64,000 nt of DNA from Paracoccaceae bacterium (GTDB lineage: Bacteria; Pseudomonadota; Alphaproteobacteria; Rhodobacterales; Rhodobacteraceae). Both the position numbers and the translations under genes were made by a program. A model generated the notes under the pieces. That model was given only the letters and a program-made list of their open reading frames with translations, was not told the DNA's origin and did no database searches. Positions 25,440 to 34,075 of this stretch are shown here, piece by piece. Each line of letters starts with the position of its first letter. The first letter of the stretch is position 1. The stretch spans positions 124,001-188,000 of the forward strand of contig JALHOL010000001.1 of the NCBI GenBank assembly GCA_022843025.1, read 5' to 3'.

Positions 25440-27337
25440 AACGGTCCCTTGGCGTTTGCTATTACCCCGAACACTGGCCCGAAGCGCAATGGGCCGAGGA
25501 TGCCGCCCGCATGGTGGCGCTGGGTTTGACATGGGTGCGCATCGGCGAATTCGCCTGGAGCCGGATGGAGCCGGAGCCGGGCCGCTTTGATTGGGAATGG
25601 CTGGACCGGGCGATTGCCGTGCTGGGCGGGGCCGGGTTGCAGGTGGTGCTGGGCACACCCACGGCGACGCCGCCGCGCTGGATGCTGGACAAGCATCCCG
25701 ACATGCTGGCGGTGGATGCGCAGGGACGCGCGCGCGGGTTCGGGTCGCGGCGGCATTACTGTTTTTCCCATCGCGGCTACCGCACGGAATGCGCGCGGAT
25801 CGTTACAGAACTTGCGCGGCGCTATGGGCGCAACTCGCATGTGGCGGCATGGCAAACTGACAACGAATATGGCTGCCACGATACAGTGCTGAGCTATTCC
25901 GATGCCGCCCGCGATGCCTTTCGCGAATGGTTGGCGCAGCGGTATCAAAGCCCGCAGGCGTTAAACCGGGCATGGGGCAACGTGTTCTGGTCGATGGAGT
26001 ATTCCTCGTTTGATGAGATTGGTCTGCCCAACCTGACCGTGACCGAGGCGAACCCGTCGCATGTCATGGCCTATCGCCGATTTGCCAGTGACGAGGTGGC
26101 CGGTTTCAACCGGCTGCAAACCGAAATCATCCGCAAGCATTCGGACGCGCCGATTGCCCATAACTATATGGGCCGCATCACGGAATTCGATCATTTCACC
26201 GTGGGCGCGGACCTCGATATCGCGTCGTGGGACGCCTATCCGCTGGGCTTCCTGTCCGACCGTCTGGAGGTGACGCCCGAACACAAGCGTCGCTTCGTAC
26301 GGCAGGGCGATCCTGATTTTCAGGCGTTCCACCATGACCTCTACCGCGCCGTTGGCCGCGGGCGGTGGTGGATCATGGAACAGCAGCCCGGGCCGGTGAA
26401 CTGGGCCCCGTGGAATGCCGATCCGTTGCCAGGCATGGCGCGGCTTTGGGCGTGGGAGGCCTTTGCCCATGGGGCGGAAGCTGTGTGCTATTTCCGCTGG
26501 CGGCAAGCGCCCTTTGCGCAGGAACAGATGCATGCGGGGCTGTTGCGCCCCGACAGCGCACCCGCGCAAGCCTTTGAAGAGGCCGGAAAAGTGGCAGCTG
26601 AGCTGGCAGCGATGCCGGATGTCGGCACCGCGCGCGCAGATGTGGCGCTGGTTTTCGACTATGCCAGTGCATGGGCCTGGCAGACGCAGCCGCAGGGGCG
26701 GGATTTCGATTACTTCCGGCTGGCCTTTGCCTTTTATCGCGGGCTGCGGCGGTTGGGGCTGAATGTGGACATCCTACCACCGGATGTTGCAGACCTGACT
26801 GGGTACAAACTGGTTCTGGCGCCGGGGGTGGCGACATTGTCGGCACCGTTCCTGACTGCGCTCACGCGCTTTGACGGGACGGCCCTGATTGGGCCGCGCA
26901 GCAATGCCAAGACAGTGGAGTTTGCCACGCCGGTGCCACTGCCGCCCAATCTGCCGGGGCTGGATGCCGTGGTGGCGCGGGTGGAAAGCCTGCCGCCTGA
27001 TGTTCCCGTGCCACTGGAGGCGGGCGGTAACCTGTTGCATTGGCGGGAAAAGATCGAGGGCGGGGCCGAAGTGGTGGAGCGTGCCACCGATGGCTGGCCT
27101 GCGCTTCTGCGCGCGGGGGGCCTGTACTATCTGGCGGGGTGGCCAGAGGATGCGGTGCTGGACCGGATGCTGATTGCCCTGTGCAAGGCGCAGGGGATTG
27201 CGGTTGAAGTGCTGCCCGAAGGATTGCGGCGGCGCGACAGCGACACGCACCGCTTCTGGTTCAACTACAACCCGTTTGCGGTGGAGTGGGATGGCGTGAC
27301 CATCCCCGCCGCCGGGGTGCATTGGGAGCCGCTCTGA
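25436..27337 (+). CDS. Beta-galactosidase, glycoside hydrolase family 42
   Basis: 633 residues. The start is a TTG at 25436 overlapping the upstream stop, because [19 protein letters not shown] is the conserved GH42 opening (GVCYYPEHWP). Acid/base Glu144 is in AWQTDNEYGCHDT, nucleophile Glu315 in WWIMEQQPGPVNWAPWN. A trimerisation/glutamine-amidotransferase-like domain (about 390-560) and a C-terminal small domain complete the family's normal length. Cytoplasmic, no signal. Last gene of the galactoside operon; its stop lies in a perfect palindrome shared with the convergent alpha-glucosidase. Confidence 0.95.
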   Translation: MKRSLGVCYYPEHWPEAQWAEDAARMVALGLTWVRIGEFAWSRMEPEPGRFDWEWLDRAIAVLGGAGLQVVLGTPTATPPRWMLDKHPDMLAVDAQGRARGFGSRRHYCFSHRGYRTECARIVTELARRYGRNSHVAAWQTDNEYGCHDTVLSYSDAARDAFREWLAQRYQSPQALNRAWGNVFWSMEYSSFDEIGLPNLTVTEANPSHVMAYRRFASDEVAGFNRLQTEIIRKHSDAPIAHNYMGRITEFDHFTVGADLDIASWDAYPLGFLSDRLEVTPEHKRRFVRQGDPDFQAFHHDLYRAVGRGRWWIMEQQPGPVNWAPWNADPLPGMARLWAWEAFAHGAEAVCYFRWRQAPFAQEQMHAGLLRPDSAPAQAFEEAGKVAAELAAMPDVGTARADVALVFDYASAWAWQTQPQGRDFDYFRLAFAFYRGLRRLGLNVDILPPDVADLTGYKLVLAPGVATLSAPFLTALTRFDGTALIGPRSNAKTVEFATPVPLPPNLPGLDAVVARVESLPPDVPVPLEAGGNLLHWREKIEGGAEVVERATDGWPALLRAGGLYYLAGWPEDAVLDRMLIALCKAQGIAVEVLPEGLRRRDSDTHRFWFNYNPFAVEWDGVTIPAAGVHWEPL

Positions 27338-27350
27338 CCTGTCAGAGCGG
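27329..27350. repeat. Perfect 10-bp-arm palindrome joining two convergent gene ends
   Basis: CCGCTCTGAC (27329-27338) and GTCAGAGCGG (27341-27350) are exact reverse complements with a 2-base centre. Each arm encodes the last codons of one gene, Pro-Leu-stop (CCG CTC TGA), so the beta-galactosidase and the alpha-glucosidase end identically. No T-run follows on either side, so it is not a standard intrinsic terminator, but in RNA from either strand it would fold into a hairpin at the mRNA end. Confidence 0.75.
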
Positions 27351-28940
27351 TCCGGATGTCTTGGCGAAAGCCGCGCCGTTGGGGCCGAGGGTAAGGGTGT
27401 CGCCTGCAAGGTTCGCGTCCAGCGAGGGGCCTGTCAGGCCGTTCAGGCCTGCGATTTTCAGGGTGACTGGCGCGGGCGACAGGTTGAAAAGGCAGGCCAT
27501 TCCGTCGCCGCGCAGGAAGCCAAGCACTGGATCGGGCAGGTCGATAAAGCGGGTTTTCCCACTGCGCAGAGCCGGGCTTTCGCGCCGGAAGGCCAGCATC
27601 TTGCGATAGAAATTCAGCACGGAATCAGTATCTTGCGCCTGTGCTGCCACGTTGCGGGACAGTTGCGGGGCCTTGACCGGAAGCCAAGGTCTGGCTGTGG
27701 TAAACCCGCCCTCTGCGCTGCTGTCCCAGACCATCGGGGTGCGGGTGTTATCGCGACCGACGGGTTCGGGCCAGAAGGCGATACCTTGGGGGTCGGTGAG
27801 TTCGTCGAAGCTGAGGGTGGTGTCGGTCTGACCCAGTTCCTCCGCCTGCCAGAGGCAGATGGAACCTTCAAACGACAGGATCAGAGCGGCGGCCTGTTTG
27901 GCGAGGGCGTCTTGGGTGATGCCGTGCTTTGCCCAGCGGGTGGCGTGTCGGGGGACATCGTGGTTTGAGAAGGCCCACATCGGCCAGCCTTCCGGCGCGC
28001 CGGCGAAGAAGTCCTTGATCCGGCTACGGAAAAATTCCGGCGTGTAGTCGTAGCCCATCATTTCAAAGCTATAGCATTGGTGCAGGCGGCCGGGGGCGGT
28101 GTAGTCGCCCATCATGCGGATGGCGTGGTGGCTTTCGCCCATTTCGCCCACCGAGGTGCGGTTCGGGAATTCGTCGAGCAGGGCGCGGATGCGTTCGATC
28201 CATGCCAGGTTTTCCGGGCGGTTCTTGTCGAACAGGTGATACTGCATCCCGTAAGGGTTTGCTTCCGCTTGGGTTTTTTCGCGGTAATCGGCGGGGTTGT
28301 CGCGCAAAAGGGGGTCGTGGAAGAAGTAGTTCACGGTATCCAGACGGACCCCATCGACCCCCCGTTCCAGCCAGAAGCGCATGTTGGCAAGGTGCCAATC
28401 CTGCACGGCGGGGTTGTGAAAGTTGAAGTCGGGCTGTTCGGACAGGAAGTTGTGCAGGTAGTACTGCTTGCGCCGCGCGTCCCATGTCCAGGCGCTGCCG
28501 CCGAAGACGGAAAGCCAGTTGTTGGGGGGCGATCCGTCGTGTTTCGGGTCGGCCCAGACAAACCAATCAGCCTTTGGATTGGTGCGGTCAGCGCGGCTTT
28601 CGCGGAAGAAGGGATGCTGGTCCGAGCAGTGCGACAGCACCTGATCGACGATCACCTTCAGGCCAAGATCATGCGCTTTTTCAATGAGTTGCGCAAAGTC
28701 TGACAGGGTGCCGAAGGTGGGGTCGATATCGGTGTAATCGGACACGTCATAGCCCATGTCGAGCATCGGCGAGGTGAAGACCGGCGAGAGCCAGATCGCT
28801 TCGACCCCGAGGTCCGCGATGTAAGGCAAGCGGCGGGTGATGCCCGGAATATCGCCGATCCCGTCGCCGTTCGTGTCCTGAAAAGAGCGGGGATAGACCT
28901 GATAGGTGACAGCACCTTTCCACCAATCCGATGCTGACAT
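27342..28940 (-). CDS. Alpha-glucosidase, glycoside hydrolase family 13
   Basis: 532 residues from ATG 28940 (MSASDWWKGAVTYQVYPRSF), with GGGGGG 5 bases upstream. GH13 regions: I VDQVLSHCSDQHPFF, II GVRLDTVNYF with nucleophile Asp, III TSVGEMGE with acid/base Glu, IV AFSNHDVPRHATRW. Overall closest to oligo-1,6-glucosidase/alpha-glucosidase of alphaproteobacteria; DGIGDIPGITRRLPYIADLGV is the oligo-glucosidase signature. No signal peptide. It converges with the galactoside operon and may use glucosides entering through the same or another importer. The substrate linkage cannot be told from sequence. Confidence 0.92.
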   Translation of the reverse strand: MSASDWWKGAVTYQVYPRSFQDTNGDGIGDIPGITRRLPYIADLGVEAIWLSPVFTSPMLDMGYDVSDYTDIDPTFGTLSDFAQLIEKAHDLGLKVIVDQVLSHCSDQHPFFRESRADRTNPKADWFVWADPKHDGSPPNNWLSVFGGSAWTWDARRKQYYLHNFLSEQPDFNFHNPAVQDWHLANMRFWLERGVDGVRLDTVNYFFHDPLLRDNPADYREKTQAEANPYGMQYHLFDKNRPENLAWIERIRALLDEFPNRTSVGEMGESHHAIRMMGDYTAPGRLHQCYSFEMMGYDYTPEFFRSRIKDFFAGAPEGWPMWAFSNHDVPRHATRWAKHGITQDALAKQAAALILSFEGSICLWQAEELGQTDTTLSFDELTDPQGIAFWPEPVGRDNTRTPMVWDSSAEGGFTTARPWLPVKAPQLSRNVAAQAQDTDSVLNFYRKMLAFRRESPALRSGKTRFIDLPDPVLGFLRGDGMACLFNLSPAPVTLKIAGLNGLTGPSLDANLAGDTLTLGPNGAAFAKTSGPL

Positions 28941-29316
28941 CCGTCCCCCCAGAATATGCCGCCTTGCCCAAGCGTTAGCGGGAACGGGGGGGCTTTGACA
29001 GGGGGAATGGCGGAATGGGCTGTGCAGCAGGCGGTGCAGATGATGGTGCAGACAACTGTGCATACAAATTCAGAGAGATTGGGGGCGGTTTGGTGATTTT
29101 CTGTGCGTGAACGCGCGGAGGTCGCGACTGTACCTTGGGCGTTTGTTCGGGTGGTGAGGTCCGGATTTTGGGTATTTGGGCCAAGATGAAATGGCAGGGC
29201 CGGTGTGGTGTGATGCGGGGGGCAGGGCCGGAGCGAATTGTCTGCATCACAAATCTACATTTGACCTTCGGGGGTGGCGGGCAGAGAAGATTGCGGATCA
29301 GTCAAGGTGATCCCGC
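28941..29316. other. Intergenic region between alpha-glucosidase and MFS gene; only a dispersed repeat seen
   Basis: 376 bp between divergently transcribed genes. I see no convincing coding frame or RNA gene. It contains one copy of the dispersed repeat (29168-29190) and a G-rich stretch. The region must hold the promoters of both flanking genes, but I cannot assign clear -35/-10 pairs. Confidence 0.6.
29168..29190 (+). repeat. Dispersed intergenic repeat, copy 1
   Basis: TTGGGTATTTGGGCCAAG followed by ATGAA and then a GGCAG-like end. The same 23-mer, with at most one change, occurs at 37848, 45321 and 55625, always intergenic and on the plus strand. Confidence 0.85.
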
Positions 29317-30558
29317 ATGACAACCAAAGCCCCCCTCATCACCCCGGTTCTGGTTGCGGGGTGTTTCATCCTGATGCTGGGCTTTGCCATCCGCGCGAGT
29401 TTCGGGGTGTTCCAGATCCCGATTGCCGAAGAGTTCGGTTGGGCGCGGGCGGAGTTTTCGCTGGCCATCGCCATCCAGAACCTTGCCTGGGGGATCGGAC
29501 AGCCCTTGTTCGGCGCGGTGGCAGAGCGGTTCGGGGATCGCAAGGCGATTGTCGCCGGGGCGTTGATGTATTCGGCGGGGCTGCTGTTGACGGCCTTTGC
29601 CATCACGCCGGGGCAGATGCAGCTTTTGGAAATCCTCGTTGGCTTTGGCGTGGCGGGAACGGGGTTCGGTGTGGTGCTGGCCATCGTGGGCCGTGCGGCG
29701 AGCGCGGAGAACCGGTCGATGGCGCTGGGCATTGCCACGGCGGCGGGGTCGGCGGGTCAGGTGTTCGGGGCGCCGGTGGCAGAGTTCCTTTTGCAATCCT
29801 ACAGCTGGCAGATCGTTTTCATCATCTTTTCGGTTGTCGTGCTGGGCACGCTGTTCGCGCTGCCCTTCATCCGGTCGCCCCGAGTGGCAACAAAGGCCGA
29901 GCTTGAGGAAAGCATGGGGGTGGTGCTGACGCGGGCATTCAAGGACCCGTCCTATACGCTGATCTTTCTGGGTTTCTTTTCCTGCGGCTATCAGCTGGCC
30001 TTCATCACCGCGCATTTCCCGGCCTTTGTGACCGAGCTCTGCGGGCCGATTGATCCGGGCGGCATGATCGCGGGAATGGGGATCACAACGACCAGCGCGC
30101 TTGGGGCGGTGTCGATTGCCACCATCGGGTTGTTCAACATCGTGGGCACGATCACGGCGGGGTGGCTGGGCAAACGATACACCAAGAAATACCTGCTGGC
30201 GGGCATCTATACGGGCCGGACGATTGCGGCGGCGGTGTTCATCCTGTTGCCGATCACGCCGGAAAGCGTGCTGATCTTTTCGGCTGTGATGGGGGCGCTG
30301 TGGCTGGCCACAGTGCCGTTGACGAGCGGGTTGGTGGCCCACCTTTACGGGCTGCGCTACATGGGCACGCTGTACGGTGTGGTGTTTCTAAGCCACCAGA
30401 TCGGCGGGTTCCTGGGCGTGTGGCTGGGCGGGATGATGTATGACATCACCGGGGGCTACACGATGGTGTGGTGGATCGGGGTGGGCGTGGGGGCGTTTTC
30501 GGCCATCGTGCATTTGCCGATCAAGGAGCGTGAGGTGCGTGCGCCCGCCGCCGCCTAA
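29317..30558 (+). CDS. MFS transporter (oxalate/formate antiporter-like group)
   Basis: 413 residues with twelve predicted helices. Loop 2-3 GQPLFGAVAERFGDRKAIVAG is the MFS signature GxxxDRxGRR-like. ASFGVFQIPIAEEFGWARAEFSLAIAIQNLAWGIGQ resembles monocarboxylate/oxalate-formate type carriers, and RYMGTLYGVVFLSHQIGGFLGVWLGG in helices 10-11 is typical of that group. Substrate unknown, likely an organic anion. RBS AAGGTGA precedes the ATG. Confidence 0.88.
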   Translation: MTTKAPLITPVLVAGCFILMLGFAIRASFGVFQIPIAEEFGWARAEFSLAIAIQNLAWGIGQPLFGAVAERFGDRKAIVAGALMYSAGLLLTAFAITPGQMQLLEILVGFGVAGTGFGVVLAIVGRAASAENRSMALGIATAAGSAGQVFGAPVAEFLLQSYSWQIVFIIFSVVVLGTLFALPFIRSPRVATKAELEESMGVVLTRAFKDPSYTLIFLGFFSCGYQLAFITAHFPAFVTELCGPIDPGGMIAGMGITTTSALGAVSIATIGLFNIVGTITAGWLGKRYTKKYLLAGIYTGRTIAAAVFILLPITPESVLIFSAVMGALWLATVPLTSGLVAHLYGLRYMGTLYGVVFLSHQIGGFLGVWLGGMMYDITGGYTMVWWIGVGVGAFSAIVHLPIKEREVRAPAAA

Positions 30559-31583
30559 CCGGGAGGCGGGGTCACGATCAGGATCTCCAGATCGCGGTCG
30601 GGCGTGTAGGTCTGCTTTTCGATCACGAAGGTGGTGGGGCCGGTCTTTTCCACGCCGCTGGCGCAGAGCGAAATGACGTTTTGCGCGGCACCCTTGTCCA
30701 GTGTCAGGCGGAAGCTGTCGATGGGGCCCGCCCATGAGTTGGCGGTTCTGAGGACATAGGCGAGGTTGTAGGCGATGCCGTAGCCATCAGGCCCGAGCCG
30801 TTTGGCGATGGCGCGCGAGGTGCGGTCGTCGATGCAGTAGCGGGTTTCGTAGTCCTGCGCCCATTCGTCTGTGGGGGGATGCTGCCAGCCGAACAGGCCC
30901 CCCGGCGGGCGGTTTTCGTATTCGTGCGAGATGGTGAGGGTTTGGCCTGCGGGGAAGGTTTGTGTCCAGTGATAGCGCAGGATGATGGACCAGAGCGGCC
31001 AGATTTCCATGGGGATACCGGCGGCGGGATCGCCGTCGTAGACATCAATCAGGCCTTGGGCGATGAGGGGGGCGCGTTCCTCGGGCGTCATGACATGAAG
31101 CCAGTCTGTCACGCTTTTTATGTCGATCGTCATGGGGATGTTGGCGGCGCGCAGTGCGGCGGTGACGTCTGTTCCGGGGGTGTCGTATTGTTCCGACAGG
31201 GGCCGGTCGGCGGACCATTCGGGTTCGATCACGGCGATGCGGTCGATGGTCAGGGGCACGGATTGGCCGTTCACGGTGGCGGTGAAGTTCACGAGGTTTT
31301 CACGGTCGCCTTCGTGGATGTTGAAATCCGAGGTCATCAACGCCGCAAGCGGGATCGGGGGGAGGGGGAAGATCACCTCGCCCGTGACATCCCGGTCTGT
31401 CAGGTTGCGGAAGGTGTAGGTGACGCGGATGCGGTCGAGGCCGATGAACAGGTCTTCGGTTTCCATCGCGATGGCGTCGGTCTGGGCGAAGTGCAGGCCG
31501 GTGGCGGCGATGCCGCCGAAGCCGTCATTCGCGAAGGTGGGGGTGGCGAGAAGGAAAAGCGCGGTGAGGGGGGCACGGAACAT
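30555..31583 (-). CDS. DUF4424-like secreted protein
   Basis: 342 residues from ATG 31583 with a clear signal peptide (MFRAPLTALFLLATPTFA, mature NDGFGG). Then a beta-rich protein with MNNDSxGxxxxGGL-like start (NDGFGGIAATGLHFAQTDAIAMETEDLFIGLDRIRVTYTFRN), the repeated Ser-Trp-rich C-terminal half (HYWTQTFPAG type, RYHWTQTFPAGQTLTISHEYE) and two Cys. This matches DUF4424, a periplasmic domain of unknown function. Overlaps the end of the MFS gene on the opposite strand by 4 bp. Confidence 0.8.
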   Translation of the reverse strand: MFRAPLTALFLLATPTFANDGFGGIAATGLHFAQTDAIAMETEDLFIGLDRIRVTYTFRNLTDRDVTGEVIFPLPPIPLAALMTSDFNIHEGDRENLVNFTATVNGQSVPLTIDRIAVIEPEWSADRPLSEQYDTPGTDVTAALRAANIPMTIDIKSVTDWLHVMTPEERAPLIAQGLIDVYDGDPAAGIPMEIWPLWSIILRYHWTQTFPAGQTLTISHEYENRPPGGLFGWQHPPTDEWAQDYETRYCIDDRTSRAIAKRLGPDGYGIAYNLAYVLRTANSWAGPIDSFRLTLDKGAAQNVISLCASGVEKTGPTTFVIEKQTYTPDRDLEILIVTPPPG

Positions 31584-31726
31584 GGGGGCACTCCTGACAG
31601 GTGGGGGAAGTGTGCAGGGGCAAGGGGCGTTGTGGCAAGCGGGTTGAGAGGCCGGGCTTGCGCCGGGCAGTCGGGATGGGCAGGAAGTGCCACGGGTGGA
31701 GGAATTTCCGTGCAAGAGCGGGCAGA

Positions 31727-32905
31727 ATGAGAGCGGGCATCGCGGTGCTGGTGGCGGCCTATGTGTTGAGCCAGTTCTACCGGGCATTTCTGGCGGTGCT
31801 GGCGCCGGTGCTGGCGGCCGAGATTGGCGCGGGGGCGGATGATCTGGCGGTGGCGTCGGGGGTTTGGTTTCTGGCCTTTGCGCTGGCGCAGATCCCGGTG
31901 GGCTGGGCGCTGGACCGGATCGGGCCGCGGATGACGGCGGCGGTGCTGTTGGGGATTGGGGGCGCGGGCGGGGCAGCGGTCTTTGCCATGGCGCAGGGGC
32001 CCGGTGCGGTGACGGTTGCGATGGGCCTGATCGGGGTGGGCTGCGCGCCGGTTTTGATGGCGGCCTATTACATCTTTGCGCGGACTTATGCGGCGGCGGT
32101 GTTCGGCACGCTGGCCGGGGTGATGATCGGCCTGGGGTCGATGGGGAATATCGCGGCGAGCCTGCCCTTGGCGGCGGCGGTGGAAGCGATGGGTTGGCGG
32201 CAGACGTTGTGGGTGCTGGCGGGGGTGACGGGCGTGGTGGCGGTGGCGCTGGGCGTTCTGGTGCGCGATCCGCCGAAGGTGACGGGATCGGGGGGCGGGT
32301 CGCTGATGGACCTGCTGCGGATGCGGGCGCTGTGGCCGGTGTTGGTGATGATGGCAGTCTGTTATGTGCCGGCGGCGGGGCTGCGGGGGCTGTGGGTGGG
32401 GCCGTACTATGCCGATGTGTTCGGCGCGGATGCGGCGGTGATCGGGATGGCGACGCTGGTCATGGGGGTGGCGATGGTCTTGGGCAGCTTTGCCTATGGA
32501 CCGTTGGAGCGGTGGCTGGGCACACGGAAATGGCTGATCCTGGGCGGGAATGCCGGGGTGTTGCTGGCCCTGATCGCGCTGGCGCTGTGGCCCGCGGCGG
32601 GGGGAGGGGTCACGCTGGCGCTGCTGGCCGGGATCGGCTTCATGGGATCGTCCTATGCCATGGTGATCGCGCATGGTCGGGCCTTTGTGCCGCCGCATCT
32701 GGTAGGGCGGGGGGTGACGTTGCTGAACCTGTTCGGGATCGGGGCGGTGGGGATCGCGCAGGTGGTGACAGGGCGGATTCACGCGGGGCTGGCCGCGCAG
32801 GGCGGGGCGGCGGCGGTGCCCTATCAGGGGCTGTTTGCCTTTTTCGCGGTGGTGCTGCTGGCGGGGCTGGTGGTTTACGCCTTTTCACAAGATCGGACGG
32901 ACTGA
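31727..32905 (+). CDS. MFS transporter
   Basis: 392 residues from ATG 31727 (MRAGIAVLVAAYVLSQFYRAF), twelve hydrophobic helices. FALAQIPVGWALDRIGPRMTAAVLLGIGG is the MFS loop 2-3 motif (GxxxDRxGxR), and ARTYAAAVFGTLAGVMIGLGSMGNIAASLPLAAAVEAMGWRQTLWV spans helices 4-6 with the antiporter-like motif. Loop 8-9 has GPLERWLGTRKWLI. YRAFLAVLAPVLAAEIGA recalls nitrate/cyanate or sugar-phosphate carriers but does not fix a substrate. Strong G-rich codon use. Divergent from the DUF4424 gene. Confidence 0.87.
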   Translation: MRAGIAVLVAAYVLSQFYRAFLAVLAPVLAAEIGAGADDLAVASGVWFLAFALAQIPVGWALDRIGPRMTAAVLLGIGGAGGAAVFAMAQGPGAVTVAMGLIGVGCAPVLMAAYYIFARTYAAAVFGTLAGVMIGLGSMGNIAASLPLAAAVEAMGWRQTLWVLAGVTGVVAVALGVLVRDPPKVTGSGGGSLMDLLRMRALWPVLVMMAVCYVPAAGLRGLWVGPYYADVFGADAAVIGMATLVMGVAMVLGSFAYGPLERWLGTRKWLILGGNAGVLLALIALALWPAAGGGVTLALLAGIGFMGSSYAMVIAHGRAFVPPHLVGRGVTLLNLFGIGAVGIAQVVTGRIHAGLAAQGGAAAVPYQGLFAFFAVVLLAGLVVYAFSQDRTD

Positions 32906-32956
32906 TCCCGACAGGCGGAATTCCCTTTCGCGACTGGCCGGGTTGGGGTAACAGGC

Positions 32957-32981
32957 CCCGTCTTTCGCTGAAGAGGACGGG
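32957..32981 (+). promoter_or_regulatory. Hairpin in asd leader
   Basis: CCCGTC (32957-32962) can pair with GACGGG (32976-32981) 16 bases before the asd start. Too short to name as a riboswitch; no lysine-riboswitch consensus is seen. Confidence 0.25.
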
Positions 32982-32997
32982 TACAAGGAGAACCCCG

Positions 32998-34020
32998 ATG
33001 GGCTACAAGGTCGTTGTCGTCGGTGCCACGGGCAACGTTGGCAAAGAAATGCTGAATATCCTCGCGGAACGCGAGTTTCCGGTCGATGCGATTGCGGCGC
33101 TGGCGTCGCGCAAATCGCTGGGGACGGAGGTCAGCTTTGGCGATCGAACTTTGAAGACCCTCGATCTGGATACCTTTGATTTCACCGGCTGGGATATTGC
33201 GCTGTTCGCCATCGGGTCGGACGCGACGAAGATCTATGCGCCGCGCGCGGCTTCGCAAGGCTGTGTGGTGATCGATAACTCATCGCTCTATCGCTATGAT
33301 CCGGATATTCCGCTGATCGTGCCGGAAGTGAACGCGGATGACGTGGTCCGCTACAAGAACAAGAACATCATCGCCAACCCCAACTGTTCCACTGCGCAGA
33401 TGGTGGTGGCGCTGAAGCCGCTGCATGACCGCGCGCGGATCAAGCGGGTGGTGGTGGCGACCTATCAATCCGTGTCGGGCACCGGCAAGGAAGCGATGGA
33501 CGAGCTGTGGAACCAGACCAAGGGCATCTTTGTGCCGGGTCAGGAAGTGGCACCGAAGGTGTACCCCAAGCAGATTGCGTTCAACGTGATCCCGCAGATC
33601 GACGTGTTCCTCGATTCGGGGGATACCAAGGAAGAATGGAAGATGGTCGCCGAGACCAAGAAGATCCTTGATCCCAAGATCAAGGTGACGGCGACCTGCG
33701 TGCGGGTTCCGGTCTTCGTGGGCCATTCCGAAGCCATCAACATCGAGTTTGAGGATTTCCTCGACTGGGAAGAGGCGACCGACATTCTGCGCGAGGCACC
33801 CGGTGTGCTGGTGATCGACAAGCGCGAACCGGGTGGCTACATCACGCCGATCGAATGCGTGGGCGAATATGCGACCTATGTCAGCCGCATCCGGCAGGAC
33901 AGCACGATCGAGAACGGGCTGAACCTGTGGTGCGTGTCCGACAACCTGCGCAAGGGCGCGGCGCTGAACGCGGTGCAGATCGCCGAAGTGCTGGGAAGCC
34001 GCTGCCTGAAGAAGGGCTGA
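32998..34020 (+). CDS. asd: Aspartate-semialdehyde dehydrogenase
   Basis: 340 residues with RBS AAGGAG 7 bases before ATG. N-terminal NADP fold VVVVGATGNVGKEMLNIL, catalytic Cys130 in IIANPNCSTAQM, and RVPVFVGHSEAINIEF with the substrate-binding and His region. Reduces aspartyl phosphate to aspartate semialdehyde, the branch point to lysine/diaminopimelate, threonine and methionine. Transcribed alone and closed by a strong terminator. Confidence 0.97.
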   Translation: MGYKVVVVGATGNVGKEMLNILAEREFPVDAIAALASRKSLGTEVSFGDRTLKTLDLDTFDFTGWDIALFAIGSDATKIYAPRAASQGCVVIDNSSLYRYDPDIPLIVPEVNADDVVRYKNKNIIANPNCSTAQMVVALKPLHDRARIKRVVVATYQSVSGTGKEAMDELWNQTKGIFVPGQEVAPKVYPKQIAFNVIPQIDVFLDSGDTKEEWKMVAETKKILDPKIKVTATCVRVPVFVGHSEAINIEFEDFLDWEEATDILREAPGVLVIDKREPGGYITPIECVGEYATYVSRIRQDSTIENGLNLWCVSDNLRKGAALNAVQIAEVLGSRCLKKG

Positions 34021-34041
34021 TCCGGGTTGCGAAATTTGGAG

Positions 34042-34070
34042 AGGGCCGCCCCGGATGGGGCGGCCCTTTT
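34042..34070 (+). terminator. Rho-independent terminator of asd
   Basis: AGGGCCGCCCC (34042-34052) and GGGGCGGCCCT (34057-34067) form an 11-bp perfect stem with loop GGAT followed by TTT. It lies 22 bases after the asd stop and 6 bases before the stop of the opposite-strand gene, so it may serve both. Confidence 0.92.
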
Positions 34071-34075
34071 GCATT

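Noticed and set aside
31400..32782. Long antisense frame (460 codons) opposite the MFS gene at 31727
   Set aside because: Arg/Pro/His-rich composition without any domain; a GC-rich shadow of the real transporter on the other strand.
31864..34020. 718-codon plus frame that runs from the MFS gene into asd
   Set aside because: The first half is the wrong frame of the transporter; only the asd part from 32998 matches a family.
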